64,000 nt of DNA from Veillonella atypica KON (GTDB taxonomy: Bacteria > Bacillota > Negativicutes > Veillonellales > Veillonellaceae): assembly GCF_002959915.1 (NCBI RefSeq), contig NZ_PPDE01000003.1, forward strand, positions 236,567 to 300,566, written 5' to 3'. The position numbers and the translations under genes are program-made. The notes below the pieces were generated by a model. That model made no database searches. It worked only from the letters and a program-made list of their open reading frames with translations, and had not been told where the DNA came from. Positions 1 to 9,849 of this stretch are shown piece by piece; positions within the stretch are counted from its first letter, which is position 1, and each line of letters begins with the position of its first letter.

Positions 1-365
1 ATCGTGCCCTTCACGGTTTGACTCGCGCTCTTGTTGCTAATATGGTAACAGGCGTAGCAGAAGGATTTACAAAAACTCTTGAAATCAACGGTGTTGGTTA
101 CAGAGCGGCTAAACAAGGCAATAAATTGGCTCTTACACTTGGCTTCTCTCATCCGGTAGAGATGGAAGCTCCAGCTGGTATTACAATTGAAGTTCCAGCT
201 CCTAACAAAATCGTTGTGTCTGGTGCAGACAAAGAAGTTGTAGGTGCAGTAGCAGCTGATATCCGTAAATGGAGAAAACCTGAACCTTACAAAGGTAAAG
301 GTATCCGCTATGAAGGCGAAGTTGTTCGTCGTAAAGCTGGTAAAGCTGGTGCAAAAGGTAAATAG
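1..365 (+). CDS. rplF: 50S ribosomal protein L6, 5' end outside window
   Basis: C-terminal part of large-subunit protein L6, which sits near the sarcin-ricin loop and the factor-binding site. The frame is open from base 3 and reads through conserved L6 blocks such as [10 protein letters not shown] and the C-terminal [15 protein letters not shown] signature. About 120 residues are present of the usual ~178, so roughly the first third lies before the window. A TTG at base 18 is internal, not a start. It is followed by rplR in the usual spc-operon order. The lysine-rich tail is normal for L6. Confidence 0.97.
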   Translation, partial: RALHGLTRALVANMVTGVAEGFTKTLEINGVGYRAAKQGNKLALTLGFSHPVEMEAPAGITIEVPAPNKIVVSGADKEVVGAVAADIRKWRKPEPYKGKGIRYEGEVVRRKAGKAGAKGK

Positions 366-400
366 TAATATCATCTATATGAATGAAAGGAGTGAATATC

Positions 401-763
401 TTGCCTCGTAAATCTAGTAGAAACATCGCTCGAGCAAAACGTCATCTTCGTATTCGCCGCCATATTTCTGGTACGGCAACTTGTCCACGTTTGAACGTAT
501 ATCGCAGCTTGAGCAACATTTACGCTCAAGTTATCGATGACGTAGCAGGTACAACATTAGTAGCTGCTAGCTCTTTAGATAAAGATTTAAACTTATCCTA
601 TGGTGGTAACATTGCTGCTGCTAAAGCTGTTGGTGAAGCAGTTGCTAAAAAAGCTATCGCTAAAGGTATTGACACTGTAGTGTTTGACCGTGGTGGTTAC
701 ATTTATCATGGTCGCGTAGCAGCACTTGCAGAAGGTGCTCGTGAAGCAGGCTTAAAATTCTAA
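401..763 (+). CDS. rplR: 50S ribosomal protein L18
   Basis: Binds 5S rRNA in the central protuberance. The frame can be extended to an ATG at 383, but that ATG lies in front of the AAAGGAG ribosome-binding site (386-392). The TTG at 401, eight bases past the SD, gives MPRKSSRN and 120 residues, the normal L18 length, so a TTG start is chosen. Conserved features are the basic N-terminus (about residues 1-25), the IYAQVIDD block and the C-terminal [24 protein letters not shown] signature region. It lies between rplF and rpsE in the spc order. Confidence 0.96.
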   Translation: MPRKSSRNIARAKRHLRIRRHISGTATCPRLNVYRSLSNIYAQVIDDVAGTTLVAASSLDKDLNLSYGGNIAAAKAVGEAVAKKAIAKGIDTVVFDRGGYIYHGRVAALAEGAREAGLKF

Positions 764-781
764 GAAGGAGGAACTATAGAC

Positions 782-1285
782 ATGGCGAGAATTGACTACA
801 CCAGTCTTGATCTTAAAGAAAGAGTAGTATTCATCAACCGCGTAGCCAAAGTAGTTAAAGGCGGTCGTCGTTTTTCCTTCAGCGCACTTGTAGTTGTTGG
901 TGATGGCAACGGTTATGTAGGCGTTGGCTTAGGTAAAGCTGCGGAAGTACCTGAAGCTATCCGCAAAGGTATCGATGATGCTAAGAAAAATATCGTAAAC
1001 GTAGCAGTTAAAAATGGTACAATCCCTCACAGCGTAACAGGTGTATTCGGCGCAGGCCGCGTATTCTTGAAACCAGCTGCTGAAGGTACTGGCGTTATCG
1101 CTGGTGGCCCTGTTCGTGCCGTATTGGAATTGGTTGGTGTTCGTAACATCTTAACTAAATCTTTGGGCTCTTCTAACCCTAACAATATGGTTCGTGCTAC
1201 AATTGAAGGTTTGAAAGATTTGAAACGTGCTAGCGAAGTTGCTGAACTTCGCGGTAAATCCGTTGAAGAAATCTATAACGCGTAA
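782..1285 (+). CDS. rpsE: 30S ribosomal protein S5
   Basis: Small-subunit protein S5, involved in decoding fidelity and mRNA unwinding at the entry channel. The 167-residue length is typical. The N-terminal double-stranded-RNA-binding-like S5 domain (about 10-75) contains [22 protein letters not shown] and [14 protein letters not shown]; the C-terminal domain contains [16 protein letters not shown] and [16 protein letters not shown] strong AAGGAGG lies 10 bases before the ATG. Part of the continuous spc operon. Confidence 0.98.
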   Translation: MARIDYTSLDLKERVVFINRVAKVVKGGRRFSFSALVVVGDGNGYVGVGLGKAAEVPEAIRKGIDDAKKNIVNVAVKNGTIPHSVTGVFGAGRVFLKPAAEGTGVIAGGPVRAVLELVGVRNILTKSLGSSNPNNMVRATIEGLKDLKRASEVAELRGKSVEEIYNA

Positions 1286-1299
1286 TAAGGAGACAAGAA

Positions 1300-1479
1300 A
1301 TGGCACAAGTTAAAGTAACATTAACAAGAAGCTTAATCGGTCGTCCTGAAGATCAACGCGCGACAGTTAAAGCTTTGGGCTTGAAAAAAACTAATTCTCA
1401 AGTCGTAAAAGAAGTAACACCTCAAATTCAAGGTATGCTTCACAAAGTTAGACATTTAGTAAAAGTTGAAGAAGTTTAA
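1300..1479 (+). CDS. rpmD: 50S ribosomal protein L30
   Basis: A 59-residue protein beginning [20 protein letters not shown], the L30 N-terminal signature, with the [11 protein letters not shown] central block and the HLVKVEEV C-terminus. The length is normal for bacterial L30. An AAGGAG site lies upstream of the ATG and the gene fills the gap between rpsE and rplO exactly as in other spc operons. L30 is a peripheral large-subunit protein that contacts 23S rRNA. Confidence 0.96.
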   Translation: MAQVKVTLTRSLIGRPEDQRATVKALGLKKTNSQVVKEVTPQIQGMLHKVRHLVKVEEV

Positions 1480-1501
1480 TACTGATAAGGAGGTGCACTG
1501 A

Positions 1502-1945
1502 ATGAAACTTCATGAATTACAACCAGCAGCTGGTTCCAAAAAAACTCGTACTCGTGTAGGCCGTGGTTTAGGTTCTGGCTTGGGTAAAACATCTGGTCGT
1601 GGTCAAAAAGGTCAAAACTCCCGTTCTGGCGGTGGCGTTCGCTCCGGTTTTGAAGGCGGCCAAATGCCTCTTTATCGTCGTTTACCAAAACGTGGTTTCA
1701 ACAACGTTTTTGCTAAACAATATGCTGAAGTTAACGTAGAACAATTGAACCGTTTTGAAGACGGTGCAACAGTTGATCCAGTAGCTCTTATTGAAGCTGG
1801 TATTTTGAAAAACGTACGCGATGGCATCCGCATCTTAGGTAATGGTTCTTTGGAAACTAAAAACCTAACTGTTATTGCTAACGGCTTCACTAAATCTGCT
1901 GAAGAAAAAATCACAGCAGCAGGCGGAAAAGTAGAGGTGATCTAG
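1502..1945 (+). CDS. rplO: 50S ribosomal protein L15
   Basis: 147-residue L15, a late assembly protein of the 50S subunit. The N-terminal glycine- and basic-rich extension ([19 protein letters not shown], about 21-39) threads into rRNA in known structures; the C-terminal globular part holds [14 protein letters not shown] and [14 protein letters not shown] segments. An AAGGAGG site precedes the ATG. The stop codon ends one base before the secY start, indicating translational coupling. Confidence 0.97.
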   Translation: MKLHELQPAAGSKKTRTRVGRGLGSGLGKTSGRGQKGQNSRSGGGVRSGFEGGQMPLYRRLPKRGFNNVFAKQYAEVNVEQLNRFEDGATVDPVALIEAGILKNVRDGIRILGNGSLETKNLTVIANGFTKSAEEKITAAGGKVEVI

Positions 1946-1946
1946 T

Positions 1947-3209
1947 TTGCTAGATAGCCTCTCAAACATCTTTAAGATTACCGAGTTGCGTAATAAGATT
2001 TTGTACACATTGATGATGTTTGCCGTGTTTAGAGCCGGCATTCACATCCCTGTACCTGGTGTAGATGCATCTGTAATTGAATCTTTGTTTACATCCGGTA
2101 ACCTATTCGGTCTATTAGACTTGTTTGCTGGTGGTGCGCTAAGTAAGTTCTCTATCTTTGCAATGAGTATTACACCTTACATTAATGCTTCCATCATCAT
2201 GCAACTACTTCAAGCTGTAGTTCCACAGTTTGAAGCGTGGAGTAAAGATGGTGAAGAGGGCCGTAAAAAAATTGCGAAGGTAACTCGTTATGGTACGGTT
2301 GTTTTAGGTTTTGTCCAAGCCTTTGGCATGGCGTTTGCACTACGTGCAAATTCCGCTCTCGTAAATAATGATATCCTTAGTGTATTTGTTGTAGCCATCA
2401 TCCTAACAGCAGGCACATGCTTGTTGATGTGGATTGGCGAACAAATCACAGCATATGGCATTGGTAATGGTATTTCCTTGATTATCTTTGCTGGTATCGT
2501 AGCTCGTTTACCAGATGGTCTTCAAACCATTTACCAATATATACAAACTGGAACTATTAACATGTTCCAAGCATTCTTATTTGCTGTAATTGCAATTGCA
2601 ATGATTGCTGTTGTAGTAGCAGTTACGCAAGGCCAACGTCGTATTCCGATTCAATATGCTAAACGCGTAGTTGGTCGTAAAATGTACGGTGGTCACTCTA
2701 CATTCTTGCCGTTGAAAGTCAATCAGGCAGGTGTAATTCCAATTATCTTTGCGTCATCTGTGTTGATGTTCCCTGTAACGATTGCGCAATTTATTGAAAA
2801 CGATTTCGTTCATAAAATTGCGGATTTATTCACATGGGGAACGCCGTTACAAACGGCATTGTATGCAATATTGATTTTTATCTTTACATACTTCTATACT
2901 GCAATCTCTATCAACATTACAGATATGGCAGATAATATGAAAAAATACGGTGGTTTTATCCCTGGTATTCGTGCGGGTAAACCTACTGCTGATTATGTGG
3001 ATAACGTGATGACCAAGATTACATTGGCTGGTGCTGTATTCTTAGCTATCGTCGCTATCATACCGAATTTCCTCGGTACGATTACAGGCGTGCAAGGCGT
3101 ATACTTTGGTGGTACAGCTCTCTTGATCGTTGTAGGTGTAGCACTTGATACAATGCAACAAATTGAGTCACTTATGGTAACACGCCACTATAAGGGCTTT
3201 GTAAAATAG
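1947..3209 (+). CDS. secY: Protein translocase subunit SecY
   Basis: Channel-forming subunit of the SecYEG translocon in the inner membrane. The 420-residue length and ten hydrophobic segments fit the family. Landmarks are FRAGIHIPVPGVD near the N-terminus, the first plug/TM2 region ALSKFSIFAMSITPYINASIIMQLL, and the IPIQYAKRVVGRKMYGG cytosolic loop. It starts at TTG 1947, one base after the rplO stop, with GAGGTGATC upstream as the ribosome-binding site. secY followed by adk and map is the common Firmicute arrangement. Confidence 0.97.
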   Translation: MLDSLSNIFKITELRNKILYTLMMFAVFRAGIHIPVPGVDASVIESLFTSGNLFGLLDLFAGGALSKFSIFAMSITPYINASIIMQLLQAVVPQFEAWSKDGEEGRKKIAKVTRYGTVVLGFVQAFGMAFALRANSALVNNDILSVFVVAIILTAGTCLLMWIGEQITAYGIGNGISLIIFAGIVARLPDGLQTIYQYIQTGTINMFQAFLFAVIAIAMIAVVVAVTQGQRRIPIQYAKRVVGRKMYGGHSTFLPLKVNQAGVIPIIFASSVLMFPVTIAQFIENDFVHKIADLFTWGTPLQTALYAILIFIFTYFYTAISINITDMADNMKKYGGFIPGIRAGKPTADYVDNVMTKITLAGAVFLAIVAIIPNFLGTITGVQGVYFGGTALLIVVGVALDTMQQIESLMVTRHYKGFVK

Positions 3210-3221
3210 GAGGGAAACAGA

Positions 3222-3785
3222 ATGTATATTTTATTAATGGGACCTCCTGGTGCTGGTAAAGGCACACAGGCAGCTCGACTTATTGAAAAATACGGTATTC
3301 CCCAAATTTCAACAGGTGATATGTTCCGCGCTGCGATTAAGAACGAAACACCTCTTGGAGTTGAGGCTAAGAAATATATCGATGCTGGTCAATTGGTACC
3401 AGACAGTGTAACTGTTGGTATCGTACGTGATCGCTTGGTTAAAGATGACTGCAAATCTGGATTTATTCTTGATGGATTCCCAAGAACTACAGCGCAAGCT
3501 GTATCCTTGGATGCAATCTTAAAAGAATTAGGAATTTCTTTGGACGCTGTGCTTAACTTAAATGTTCCTTCTGAAGAACTTGTTAAACGCATTAGTGAAC
3601 GAGCAGTTCTTGAAAATCGTGCTGATGATAACCCTGAAACAGTACAGAAACGTCTAGCTGTGTACGAAGAATCTACTAAACCATTAATTGATTACTATCG
3701 TAATAGCGGTTTGTATCAAGAAATTAATGGTTTACAAGATGTAGACGCAGTATTTGCTGACATCATTAAGGCTTTGGAGAAATAA
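3222..3785 (+). CDS. adk: Adenylate kinase, short LID form
   Basis: Catalyses ATP + AMP to 2 ADP in the cytoplasm. The P-loop is [11 protein letters not shown] (about residues 7-17); the AMP-binding region [12 protein letters not shown] and the GFPRT motif follow. At 187 residues it lacks the ~30-residue LID insertion, and the four zinc-binding cysteines seen in many Gram-positive Adk proteins are absent. AGGAGG lies nine bases before the ATG. It is co-transcribed with secY and map. Confidence 0.96.
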   Translation: MYILLMGPPGAGKGTQAARLIEKYGIPQISTGDMFRAAIKNETPLGVEAKKYIDAGQLVPDSVTVGIVRDRLVKDDCKSGFILDGFPRTTAQAVSLDAILKELGISLDAVLNLNVPSEELVKRISERAVLENRADDNPETVQKRLAVYEESTKPLIDYYRNSGLYQEINGLQDVDAVFADIIKALEK

Positions 3786-3788
3786 TCC

Positions 3789-4559
3789 ATGATTATTTTG
3801 AAATCTGCCCATGAAATTGAATGTATCCGCAAGGCAAGCAAGCTTACAGCAGACACGTTGTCCTTGTTAGTAGAAAAGGCTAAACCTGGCATCACGACGC
3901 TTGAGTTAGATACAATTGCCGAAGAATATATTCGCAGCCACGGTGGTATACCAAGTTGTAAAGGGTACTATGGGTTCCCTGCTACAATCTGTGCTTCTAT
4001 CAATGAAGAAGTTGTTCATGGTATTCCGAGCGCTAAGCGTAAGCTTAAAAACGGTGATGTCCTCAGTATTGATCTTGTAGCATCTATTGATGGATATCAC
4101 GGCGATTCGGCTGTGACAATTCCAATTGGTCATGTCAAACCAGATGTGATGAAATTGTTAAAAGTAACAGAGGAAAGTCTGTTCAAGGGAATCGAACAAG
4201 TGAAAGTTGGCAACCATATCGGTGCTATCGGTCACGCTGTTCAAACGTATTGTGAGAAACATGGTTACGGTGTCGTTCGCGACTTCGTTGGTCATGGTTT
4301 AGGCCGTGAAATGCATGAAGATCCACAAATTCCAAATTATGGTAATCCGGACCACGGTCCTGTGATGAAACCAGGTATGGTATTGTGTATTGAACCAATG
4401 ATTACATTAGGTTCTTATAAAGTTCGTGTGTTGGGTGATGACTGGACGGCAGTTACCATTGATGGTAAACCAGCTGCTCATTTCGAACATACAGTGGTTG
4501 TTACAGAAAACGGCCCTGAAATATTAACCATGCGTGATGAACCGCGGTTAATTAAATAA
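3789..4559 (+). CDS. map: Methionine aminopeptidase, type I
   Basis: Removes the initiator methionine from nascent proteins. The pita-bread fold residues are visible: catalytic H77 (VVHGIP), metal ligands D95 (SIDLVA), D106 (GDSAVT), H169 (VGHGLG), E202 (CIEPM) and E233 (HFEHTV). The 256-residue length matches type Ia enzymes without an N-terminal zinc-finger extension. The gene begins three bases after the adk stop. It lies in the usual secY-adk-map-infA order. Confidence 0.96.
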   Translation: MIILKSAHEIECIRKASKLTADTLSLLVEKAKPGITTLELDTIAEEYIRSHGGIPSCKGYYGFPATICASINEEVVHGIPSAKRKLKNGDVLSIDLVASIDGYHGDSAVTIPIGHVKPDVMKLLKVTEESLFKGIEQVKVGNHIGAIGHAVQTYCEKHGYGVVRDFVGHGLGREMHEDPQIPNYGNPDHGPVMKPGMVLCIEPMITLGSYKVRVLGDDWTAVTIDGKPAAHFEHTVVVTENGPEILTMRDEPRLIK

Positions 4560-4581
4560 ACAGGTAACCGGAGGAAAAAAT

Positions 4582-4800
4582 ATGTCAAAAGAAGACGTTA
4601 TTGAGGTGGAAGGTACGGTAGTAGAAGCATTACCTAATGCTATGTTCCAAGTAGAATTGGAAAATGGTCATGTGGTATTAGCTCACGTGTCAGGTAAAAT
4701 GCGTATGAATTTTATCCGTATTCTTCCTGGTGATAAAGTTACTATGGAACTGACACCATATGACTTAAATCGTGGTCGCATCACCTATCGCTTTAAATAA
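4582..4800 (+). CDS. infA: Translation initiation factor IF-1
   Basis: A 72-residue single S1/OB-fold protein that blocks the A site during initiation. It has the canonical IF-1 sequence: [20 protein letters not shown], then [25 protein letters not shown] and the terminal [18 protein letters not shown] site lies upstream. The location between map and rpmJ is the standard Gram-positive arrangement. Confidence 0.97.
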   Translation: MSKEDVIEVEGTVVEALPNAMFQVELENGHVVLAHVSGKMRMNFIRILPGDKVTMELTPYDLNRGRITYRFK

Positions 4801-4826
4801 GCATAGGGTCCACAAAGGAGGTACTA

Positions 4827-4940
4827 ATGAAGGTTCAACCATCAGTTAAAAAGATATGCGAAAAATGTAAAATCATTAAACGCAAAGGCCGCGTAATGGT
4901 TATTTGCGAAAATCCAAAACATAAACAAAAACAAGGATAA
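4827..4940 (+). CDS. rpmJ: 50S ribosomal protein L36
   Basis: A 37-residue protein, [19 protein letters not shown] and onward, ending in NPKHKQKQG. It carries the zinc-ribbon residues of the classic L36 form: CEKC (C11, C14), C27 and H32. An AAAGGAGG site precedes the ATG. Because the zinc-binding residues are all present this is the C+ paralogue type. Located between infA and rpsM as expected. Confidence 0.96.
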   Translation: MKVQPSVKKICEKCKIIKRKGRVMVICENPKHKQKQG

Positions 4941-4963
4941 TCTGATAGGAGGTGGAGATTTAA

Positions 4964-5332
4964 ATGGCACGTATCGCCGGTGTAGATTTACCTCGTGATA
5001 AACGAGTGGAAATTGGTTTAACTTATATTTATGGTATTGGTCCTACTTTAGCAGACGAAATTCTAGCTAAAACTGGTATCAATCCTGACACACGTGTTCG
5101 CGATCTTTCTGAAGATGAAGTAGCGAAAATTCGTGAAGTGTTAGATGCTGATTATAAAGTAGAAGGTGACCTTCGTCGTGAAGAAGCACTTAACATTAAA
5201 CGCTTGATTGAAATCAACTCCTATCGAGGCAAACGTCATCGTATGGGTTTACCACTTCGTGGTCAACGTACTAAAACGAATGCACGTACTCGCAAAGGTC
5301 CTAGAAAAGCAATTGCTGGTAAAAAGAAATAA
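4964..5332 (+). CDS. rpsM: 30S ribosomal protein S13
   Basis: 122-residue S13 of the 30S head, which forms intersubunit bridges and contacts P-site tRNA through its basic tail. It begins [26 protein letters not shown] and ends in the typical [25 protein letters not shown] basic extension, which contains the helix-two-turn-helix signature [25 protein letters not shown] lies upstream. First gene of the alpha-operon segment. Confidence 0.98.
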   Translation: MARIAGVDLPRDKRVEIGLTYIYGIGPTLADEILAKTGINPDTRVRDLSEDEVAKIREVLDADYKVEGDLRREEALNIKRLIEINSYRGKRHRMGLPLRGQRTKTNARTRKGPRKAIAGKKK

Positions 5333-5351
5333 GATAAAGGAGGGATAAAGC

Positions 5352-5741
5352 GTGGCTAAAAAAGTTGTTAGAACAAAAAGAAAAGAAAAGAAACATATTG
5401 AATCCGGTGCGGCTCATATTCGTTCTACATTCAATAACACTATCGTAACTTTGACAGATACAAACGGTAATGCGTTGTCTTGGGCTTCCGCTGGTGGCTT
5501 GGGCTTCCGTGGTTCCCGTAAATCCACTCCATTCGCTGCTCAAATGGCTGCTGAACAAGCTGCTAAAGCTGCAATGGAACATGGTCTTCGCACTGTTGAA
5601 GTATTTGTAAAAGGTCCTGGATCCGGCCGTGAAGCTGCAATTCGTGCTTTACAAGCTGCAGGTCTTGAAGTTACTTCCATTAAAGACGTAACTCCAATTC
5701 CTCACAATGGTTGTCGCCCTCCAAAACGCCGTCGTGTATAA
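5352..5741 (+). CDS. rpsK: 30S ribosomal protein S11
   Basis: 129-residue S11 of the 30S platform. It starts at GTG 5352 behind an AAAGGAGG site. Diagnostic blocks are [39 protein letters not shown] and the C-terminal [15 protein letters not shown]. In many Firmicutes and proteobacteria rpsD or rpoA follows; here rpoA follows after 73 bases containing a small perfect hairpin, and rpsD lies 18 kb away. Confidence 0.98.
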   Translation: MAKKVVRTKRKEKKHIESGAAHIRSTFNNTIVTLTDTNGNALSWASAGGLGFRGSRKSTPFAAQMAAEQAAKAAMEHGLRTVEVFVKGPGSGREAAIRALQAAGLEVTSIKDVTPIPHNGCRPPKRRRV

Positions 5742-5748
5742 TATATAG

Positions 5749-5768
5749 ACGGCCGTTTTGACGGCCGT
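5749..5768 (+). promoter_or_regulatory. Short GC-rich hairpin between rpsK and rpoA
   Basis: ACGGCCGT is repeated on both sides of a TTTG tetraloop (5749-5756 and 5761-5768). Each arm is itself palindromic, so the RNA can form an 8-bp all-Watson-Crick stem. No T-run follows, so it is not a classical intrinsic terminator. A TATAAT hexamer follows at 5771-5776 but without a recognisable -35 box. It could tune processing or rpoA expression; the function is inference. Confidence 0.5.
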
Positions 5769-5814
5769 GCTATAATTAAACTAAGAACGTGTGTTATATA
5801 GGAGGATGTTCCTG

Positions 5815-6813
5815 ATGAGCGAAGAAAAGAAACTTAAAATCGAGAAAGTGGACATCGCCGAAGGCGGTCGCTATGGTAAATTCGTATGCGAACCATTAGA
5901 TCGTGGCTATGGTATCACTCTCGGTAATAGCTTGCGCAGAATTTTGCTTTCATCCTTGGATGGGGCAGCTATCACCTCTATCAAAATTGATGGGGTTCTT
6001 CATGAATTCTCTACTATTCCTGGTATCCGCGAAGATGTTACGGATATCATCCTTAACTTAAAGCAATTGTGCATTAAGCTTGAAGAAGATGCAGAATGGC
6101 CATTGGAAGTTCACTTTGATTTCCAAAAGGATGGTGTATTAACAGCTGCTGATTTGGCTGAACAATTTCCAACAGAAGTAGAAGTATTGAATCCAGAGCT
6201 CGTGATTGCGACAATGGATGAAACAGCTCATTTAGTAATGGACGTAGTAATCGAACGTGGTAAGGGCTATGTTCCTTCTACTAAGAATAAAAAGGATACA
6301 GATGTTATCGGTTGCATTCCAATCGATTCCATCTTCTCCCCAATTCTTCGTGCTAAATACGAAGTGAGTGATGTTCGCGTAGGTAATGAAATGGACTTCG
6401 ACAAACTTACATTAGAAGTTTGGACTGATGGTTCCATTACCGCTGCTGATGCAGTGGCAAAATCTGCTGCCATTATGATTGGTTATTTAGGGAACTTCAC
6501 TAAATTAGCGCACTCTACAAGTGTTGTTGAATTAGACGATCAAAATCTTGAAGGTGATGTAGTTGATCCTACTCCTCAAGATGTTCAAGAAGATGATGGC
6601 CCAGCTAAGATTTCCATCGATGAATTGGAACTCTCTGTTCGTGCGTACAACTGCTTGAAACGTGCTGGTATCAACACAATTGCAGATTTGCTAGACAAAA
6701 CCATTGATGACTTAGGAAAAGTTCGCAACTTAGGTAAAAAATCTATCGACGAAATCGCTGAAAAACTCAGCAACCACCCAGGTGGATTTAACCTTAAGCA
6801 AAAAGGCGAATAA
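5815..6813 (+). CDS. rpoA: DNA-directed RNA polymerase subunit alpha
   Basis: Scaffold of RNA polymerase assembly and UP-element contact. The frame extends upstream to 5791, but GGAGG at 5801-5805 places the start at ATG 5815, giving MSEEKKLKIEKVDIAEG and 332 residues. The N-terminal domain (about 1-235) has YGKFVCEPLDRGYGITLGNSLRRILLSSL; an acidic linker (DPTPQDVQEDDGP) leads to the C-terminal domain with ISIDELELSVRAYNCLKRAGI and LGKKSIDEI, the DNA-contacting helix-hairpin-helix. Confidence 0.97.
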   Translation: MSEEKKLKIEKVDIAEGGRYGKFVCEPLDRGYGITLGNSLRRILLSSLDGAAITSIKIDGVLHEFSTIPGIREDVTDIILNLKQLCIKLEEDAEWPLEVHFDFQKDGVLTAADLAEQFPTEVEVLNPELVIATMDETAHLVMDVVIERGKGYVPSTKNKKDTDVIGCIPIDSIFSPILRAKYEVSDVRVGNEMDFDKLTLEVWTDGSITAADAVAKSAAIMIGYLGNFTKLAHSTSVVELDDQNLEGDVVDPTPQDVQEDDGPAKISIDELELSVRAYNCLKRAGINTIADLLDKTIDDLGKVRNLGKKSIDEIAEKLSNHPGGFNLKQKGE

Positions 6814-6825
6814 GGAGGAAGACGA

Positions 6826-7161
6826 ATGTACAGAAAATTAGGCCGCGATAGCTCCGCTCGTAAAGCGTTGTTCCGTAGCATGTTAACATCTTTCTTCCAA
6901 TATGAGCGTATCGAAACTACTGAAGCTAAAGCGAAAGAACTTCGCTCTTTGGCTGATCAAATGGTAACTTTGGCTAAACGTGGTGATCTTCATGCACGTC
7001 GCCAAGTTCTTGCATACCTCATGGATGAAAGCGTAGTAAAAAAATTGTTTGATACAATTGCTCCAAAATATGCAGACCGTCAAGGTGGTTACACTCGTGT
7101 AATCAAAACTGGTCTTCGCAAAGGTGACGCTGCACCTTGCGCTATTATCGAGTTAGTTTAA
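6826..7161 (+). CDS. rplQ: 50S ribosomal protein L17
   Basis: 111-residue L17, located near the exit of the peptide tunnel. It begins [40 protein letters not shown], very close to the family consensus, and ends [25 protein letters not shown] lies upstream. It is the last gene of the ribosomal superoperon and is followed by a strong intrinsic terminator. Confidence 0.98.
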   Translation: MYRKLGRDSSARKALFRSMLTSFFQYERIETTEAKAKELRSLADQMVTLAKRGDLHARRQVLAYLMDESVVKKLFDTIAPKYADRQGGYTRVIKTGLRKGDAAPCAIIELV

Positions 7162-7171
7162 TCAAACTCAT

Positions 7172-7207
7172 ACGGTGTTGTAACTTCGGTTGCAACACCG
7201 TTTTTTT
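7172..7207 (+). terminator. Rho-independent terminator of the ribosomal superoperon
   Basis: ACGGTGTTGTAAC pairs with GTTGCAACACCGT across a TTCG tetraloop (13 bp with one G-U pair), followed by seven T residues (7201-7207). It lies 10 bases after the rplQ stop. Confidence 0.95.
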
Positions 7208-7335
7208 ATTGTCAATTTTATGGTACAATCGACTAGTACAAATATCGTTATATAGTAGCAGTTATCGTAGTGATGGAAGATTAATTGTTAACTTTCACAT
7301 AAAACGAAATTGACTAGAAAGATACGAGGCTATTC

Positions 7336-8199
7336 ATGAAATCAAACGAAACAATGATTGAGGTCAATCATTTAAGCCATTTATATGTTGATGAAAATGG
7401 TAATGACGTGCGTGCCCTAGATGATGTGAGTCTTACCATACGGCGCGGCGAATTTGTGGCCATTATAGGTACTAACGGCAGTGGTAAAAGTACATTGGCT
7501 AAGCATTTTAATGTGTTATTGCAACCTACAGCGGGAAATGTTACCGTATGTGGTTTTGACACATTAAATGATGAACATATCTGGAATATTCGCCAACATG
7601 TGGGCATGGTATTCCAAAATCCAGATAATCAAATCGTAGCAGCTGTGGTAGAAGAGGATGTAGCATTTGGTCCAGAGAATTTGGGCGTACCTAGTGCTGA
7701 AATTCGTAAACGTGTTGATGACGCTTTGGCTGCAGTAAATATGACTGAATATGCGGAACATGGTCCGCATTTATTATCTGGAGGTCAAAAGCAACGGATT
7801 GCCATTGCTGGTGTACTTGCTATGAAACCAGATTGTATCGTACTAGATGAACCTACTGCTATGTTGGATCCAAAAGGGCGTTTAGAGGTTCTTGAAACAA
7901 TTCATAGACTCAATAAAGAAGAAGGTATTACCATTGTAATCATTACCCATTTTATGGAGGAAGCGGTAACCGCAGACCGTGTTGTGGTTATGAAAAATGG
8001 CGTTAAATTACAAGAGGGAACACCGCGTGAAATATTTACTCAAGTGGCTACGCTAAAAGATTTAGGCTTAGATGTACCTGTTGCAGCTGAGGTTGCATCG
8101 AAACTCATTCAAAAGGGCGTAGATATCCCTAATGATATCATTACTAATGATGAACTTGGTGATGCATTAACGACGTACTATGCGAAGGAGGCACACTGA
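7336..8199 (+). CDS. ecfA1: ECF transporter energy-coupling ATPase A1
   Basis: ATPase of the shared energising module of energy-coupling-factor vitamin/metal importers. Of 287 residues: Walker [10 protein letters not shown] (about 45-53), Q-loop FQNPDNQIV (93-101, the PDNQ form typical of EcfA/CbiO), signature LSGGQKQR (147-154), Walker B CIVLDEP (167-173) and switch His in ITHFMEEA. The ATG at 7336 has only a weak SD. It overlaps ecfA2 by one base (TGATG). No S-component gene is present nearby, as expected for a group II ECF module. Confidence 0.95.
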   Translation: MKSNETMIEVNHLSHLYVDENGNDVRALDDVSLTIRRGEFVAIIGTNGSGKSTLAKHFNVLLQPTAGNVTVCGFDTLNDEHIWNIRQHVGMVFQNPDNQIVAAVVEEDVAFGPENLGVPSAEIRKRVDDALAAVNMTEYAEHGPHLLSGGQKQRIAIAGVLAMKPDCIVLDEPTAMLDPKGRLEVLETIHRLNKEEGITIVIITHFMEEAVTADRVVVMKNGVKLQEGTPREIFTQVATLKDLGLDVPVAAEVASKLIQKGVDIPNDIITNDELGDALTTYYAKEAH

Positions 8200-9059
8200 T
8201 GGCTATTGTATTAGATAATATTACCTATACCTATGGTGTGGGTACTCCTTTTGAGAAAACAGCGTTGAAGGGCATCTCAGTGACCATTGAAAATGGTGAA
8301 TTTCTTGGCATTATTGGACATACTGGATCGGGTAAATCCACATTTGTACAACATCTCAACGGTTTATTGCATCCTACGACTGGTAAAGTGACGGTCAATG
8401 GTGTGGACGTAAGTGAAAAAACTGATGAAGCAAAACATATGCGTCATAAGGTAGGCATGGTATTCCAATACCCTGAACATCAACTTTTCGAGGAAACGAT
8501 TGCCGAAGACATTGCATTTGGGCCAAAAAACTTAGGCCTTGATGCAGAAGAGGTGGACCGTCGAGTGCGTGAAGCTATGGCCTTTGTAGGTCTGGATTAT
8601 GATACTTATGCTGAACGTTCTCCGTTTCATTTATCTGGCGGTCAAATGCGCCGCGTTGCCATAGCTGGTGTAGTGGCGATGGAACCGGATTTCCTTGTAC
8701 TCGATGAACCTTCTGCAGGCCTTGATCCATTTGGGCGTGAAGAAATCTTTGATGAAATTATTAAATTACATAAGGAAAAAGATGTAACAGTCATCCTCGT
8801 ATCTCATAATATGGAAGATATTTCACGCATGGCGAATCGTCTCATTGTATTAGATAAGGGTCAGATTGTACTGGATGGTAAACCGTTAGATATCTTTAAT
8901 CATCATCGCCATGTATTACAACAGGTTGGCGTAGATGTGCCACCTGTGTCCGTATTGATCGAATTATTGCGGAACCGAGGCCTTGATGTATCAAACGAAG
9001 TATTAACCGTAGATGATGCTGTACAAGCTATTCTAGAAGGAGGTCAACATGTTAAATAA
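8199..9059 (+). CDS. ecfA2: ECF transporter energy-coupling ATPase A2
   Basis: Second ATPase of the ECF heterodimer. Walker A GHTGSGKST (about 40-48), Q-loop FQYPEHQLFEETIAEDIAFGP (the PEHQLF form typical of EcfA2), signature LSGGQMRR, Walker B FLVLDEP and SHNMEDI with the switch histidine. The 286-residue length is normal. Start and stop overlap with both neighbours, so ecfA1-ecfA2-ecfT are translationally coupled in one operon. Confidence 0.95.
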   Translation: MAIVLDNITYTYGVGTPFEKTALKGISVTIENGEFLGIIGHTGSGKSTFVQHLNGLLHPTTGKVTVNGVDVSEKTDEAKHMRHKVGMVFQYPEHQLFEETIAEDIAFGPKNLGLDAEEVDRRVREAMAFVGLDYDTYAERSPFHLSGGQMRRVAIAGVVAMEPDFLVLDEPSAGLDPFGREEIFDEIIKLHKEKDVTVILVSHNMEDISRMANRLIVLDKGQIVLDGKPLDIFNHHRHVLQQVGVDVPPVSVLIELLRNRGLDVSNEVLTVDDAVQAILEGGQHVK

Positions 9060-9849
9060 TATTACAATTGGCCAATTCTTCCCTGGTAACTCGTTATTAC
9101 ATCGTATGGATCCACGGGCAAAAATTATAGGCACTACTATTTTCGTTGTTGCCATATTCTTGGCGAACACACCATTGGCATATGGCATTGTGGCGGCTTT
9201 CACCATTGGTGCTATGTTATTATCTCGTCTGCCATTACGTTTGATGTGGAATGCGATAAAACCATTATGGATTATCATTGTATTCACAATGGGGATTCAT
9301 ATTTTTACAACTCCTGGTAATAGCATCATCTCCTATGGCATCATTAATATTACGGATAATGGACTGGCTATGGGCTTGCAAATGGCGGCACGATTAGTAT
9401 TCTTAATCTTATTCTCGTCATTGCTAACCTATACGACATCACCTATACGGCTGACAGATGGCATTGAACATTTACTAAACCCATTCCGCCGCATCGGTGT
9501 GCCGGCTCATGAACTAGCTATGATGATGACCATTGCATTGCGTTTTATTCCTACCTTGCTTGATGAAACGGATCGTATTATGAAAGCCCAATCGGCTCGT
9601 GGTGCTGATTTTGTAACAGGTTCGATTATTCAGCGAGCTAAAAATATGGTGCCTCTCTTAGTGCCATTATTTATTAGTGCATTCCGCCGTGCTGATGAAT
9701 TGGCTATCGCTATGGAAGCACGTTGCTATCGCGGCGGTGTCAATCGTACGCGTATGAAAGAACTCAGCATTACATGGGTTGATTATGTAGGCTTGGGAGC
9801 CGTGTTTATTGTAACGGCTATCTTATTACTCCTATGGTGGTTAGGATAA
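9049..9849 (+). CDS. ecfT: ECF transporter transmembrane subunit EcfT
   Basis: Membrane coupling subunit linking the two ATPases to interchangeable substrate-binding S proteins. 266 residues with about five to six hydrophobic segments, starting LLHRMDPRAKIIGTTIFVVAIF, the EcfT N-terminal signature. The coupling-helix motifs with the conserved Ala-Arg pairs are seen in KAQSARGADF and AMEARCYRGG (the second deviates from the usual ARG). It overlaps ecfA2 by 11 bases and truA by one. Confidence 0.95.
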   Translation: MLNNITIGQFFPGNSLLHRMDPRAKIIGTTIFVVAIFLANTPLAYGIVAAFTIGAMLLSRLPLRLMWNAIKPLWIIIVFTMGIHIFTTPGNSIISYGIINITDNGLAMGLQMAARLVFLILFSSLLTYTTSPIRLTDGIEHLLNPFRRIGVPAHELAMMMTIALRFIPTLLDETDRIMKAQSARGADFVTGSIIQRAKNMVPLLVPLFISAFRRADELAIAMEARCYRGGVNRTRMKELSITWVDYVGLGAVFIVTAILLLLWWLG

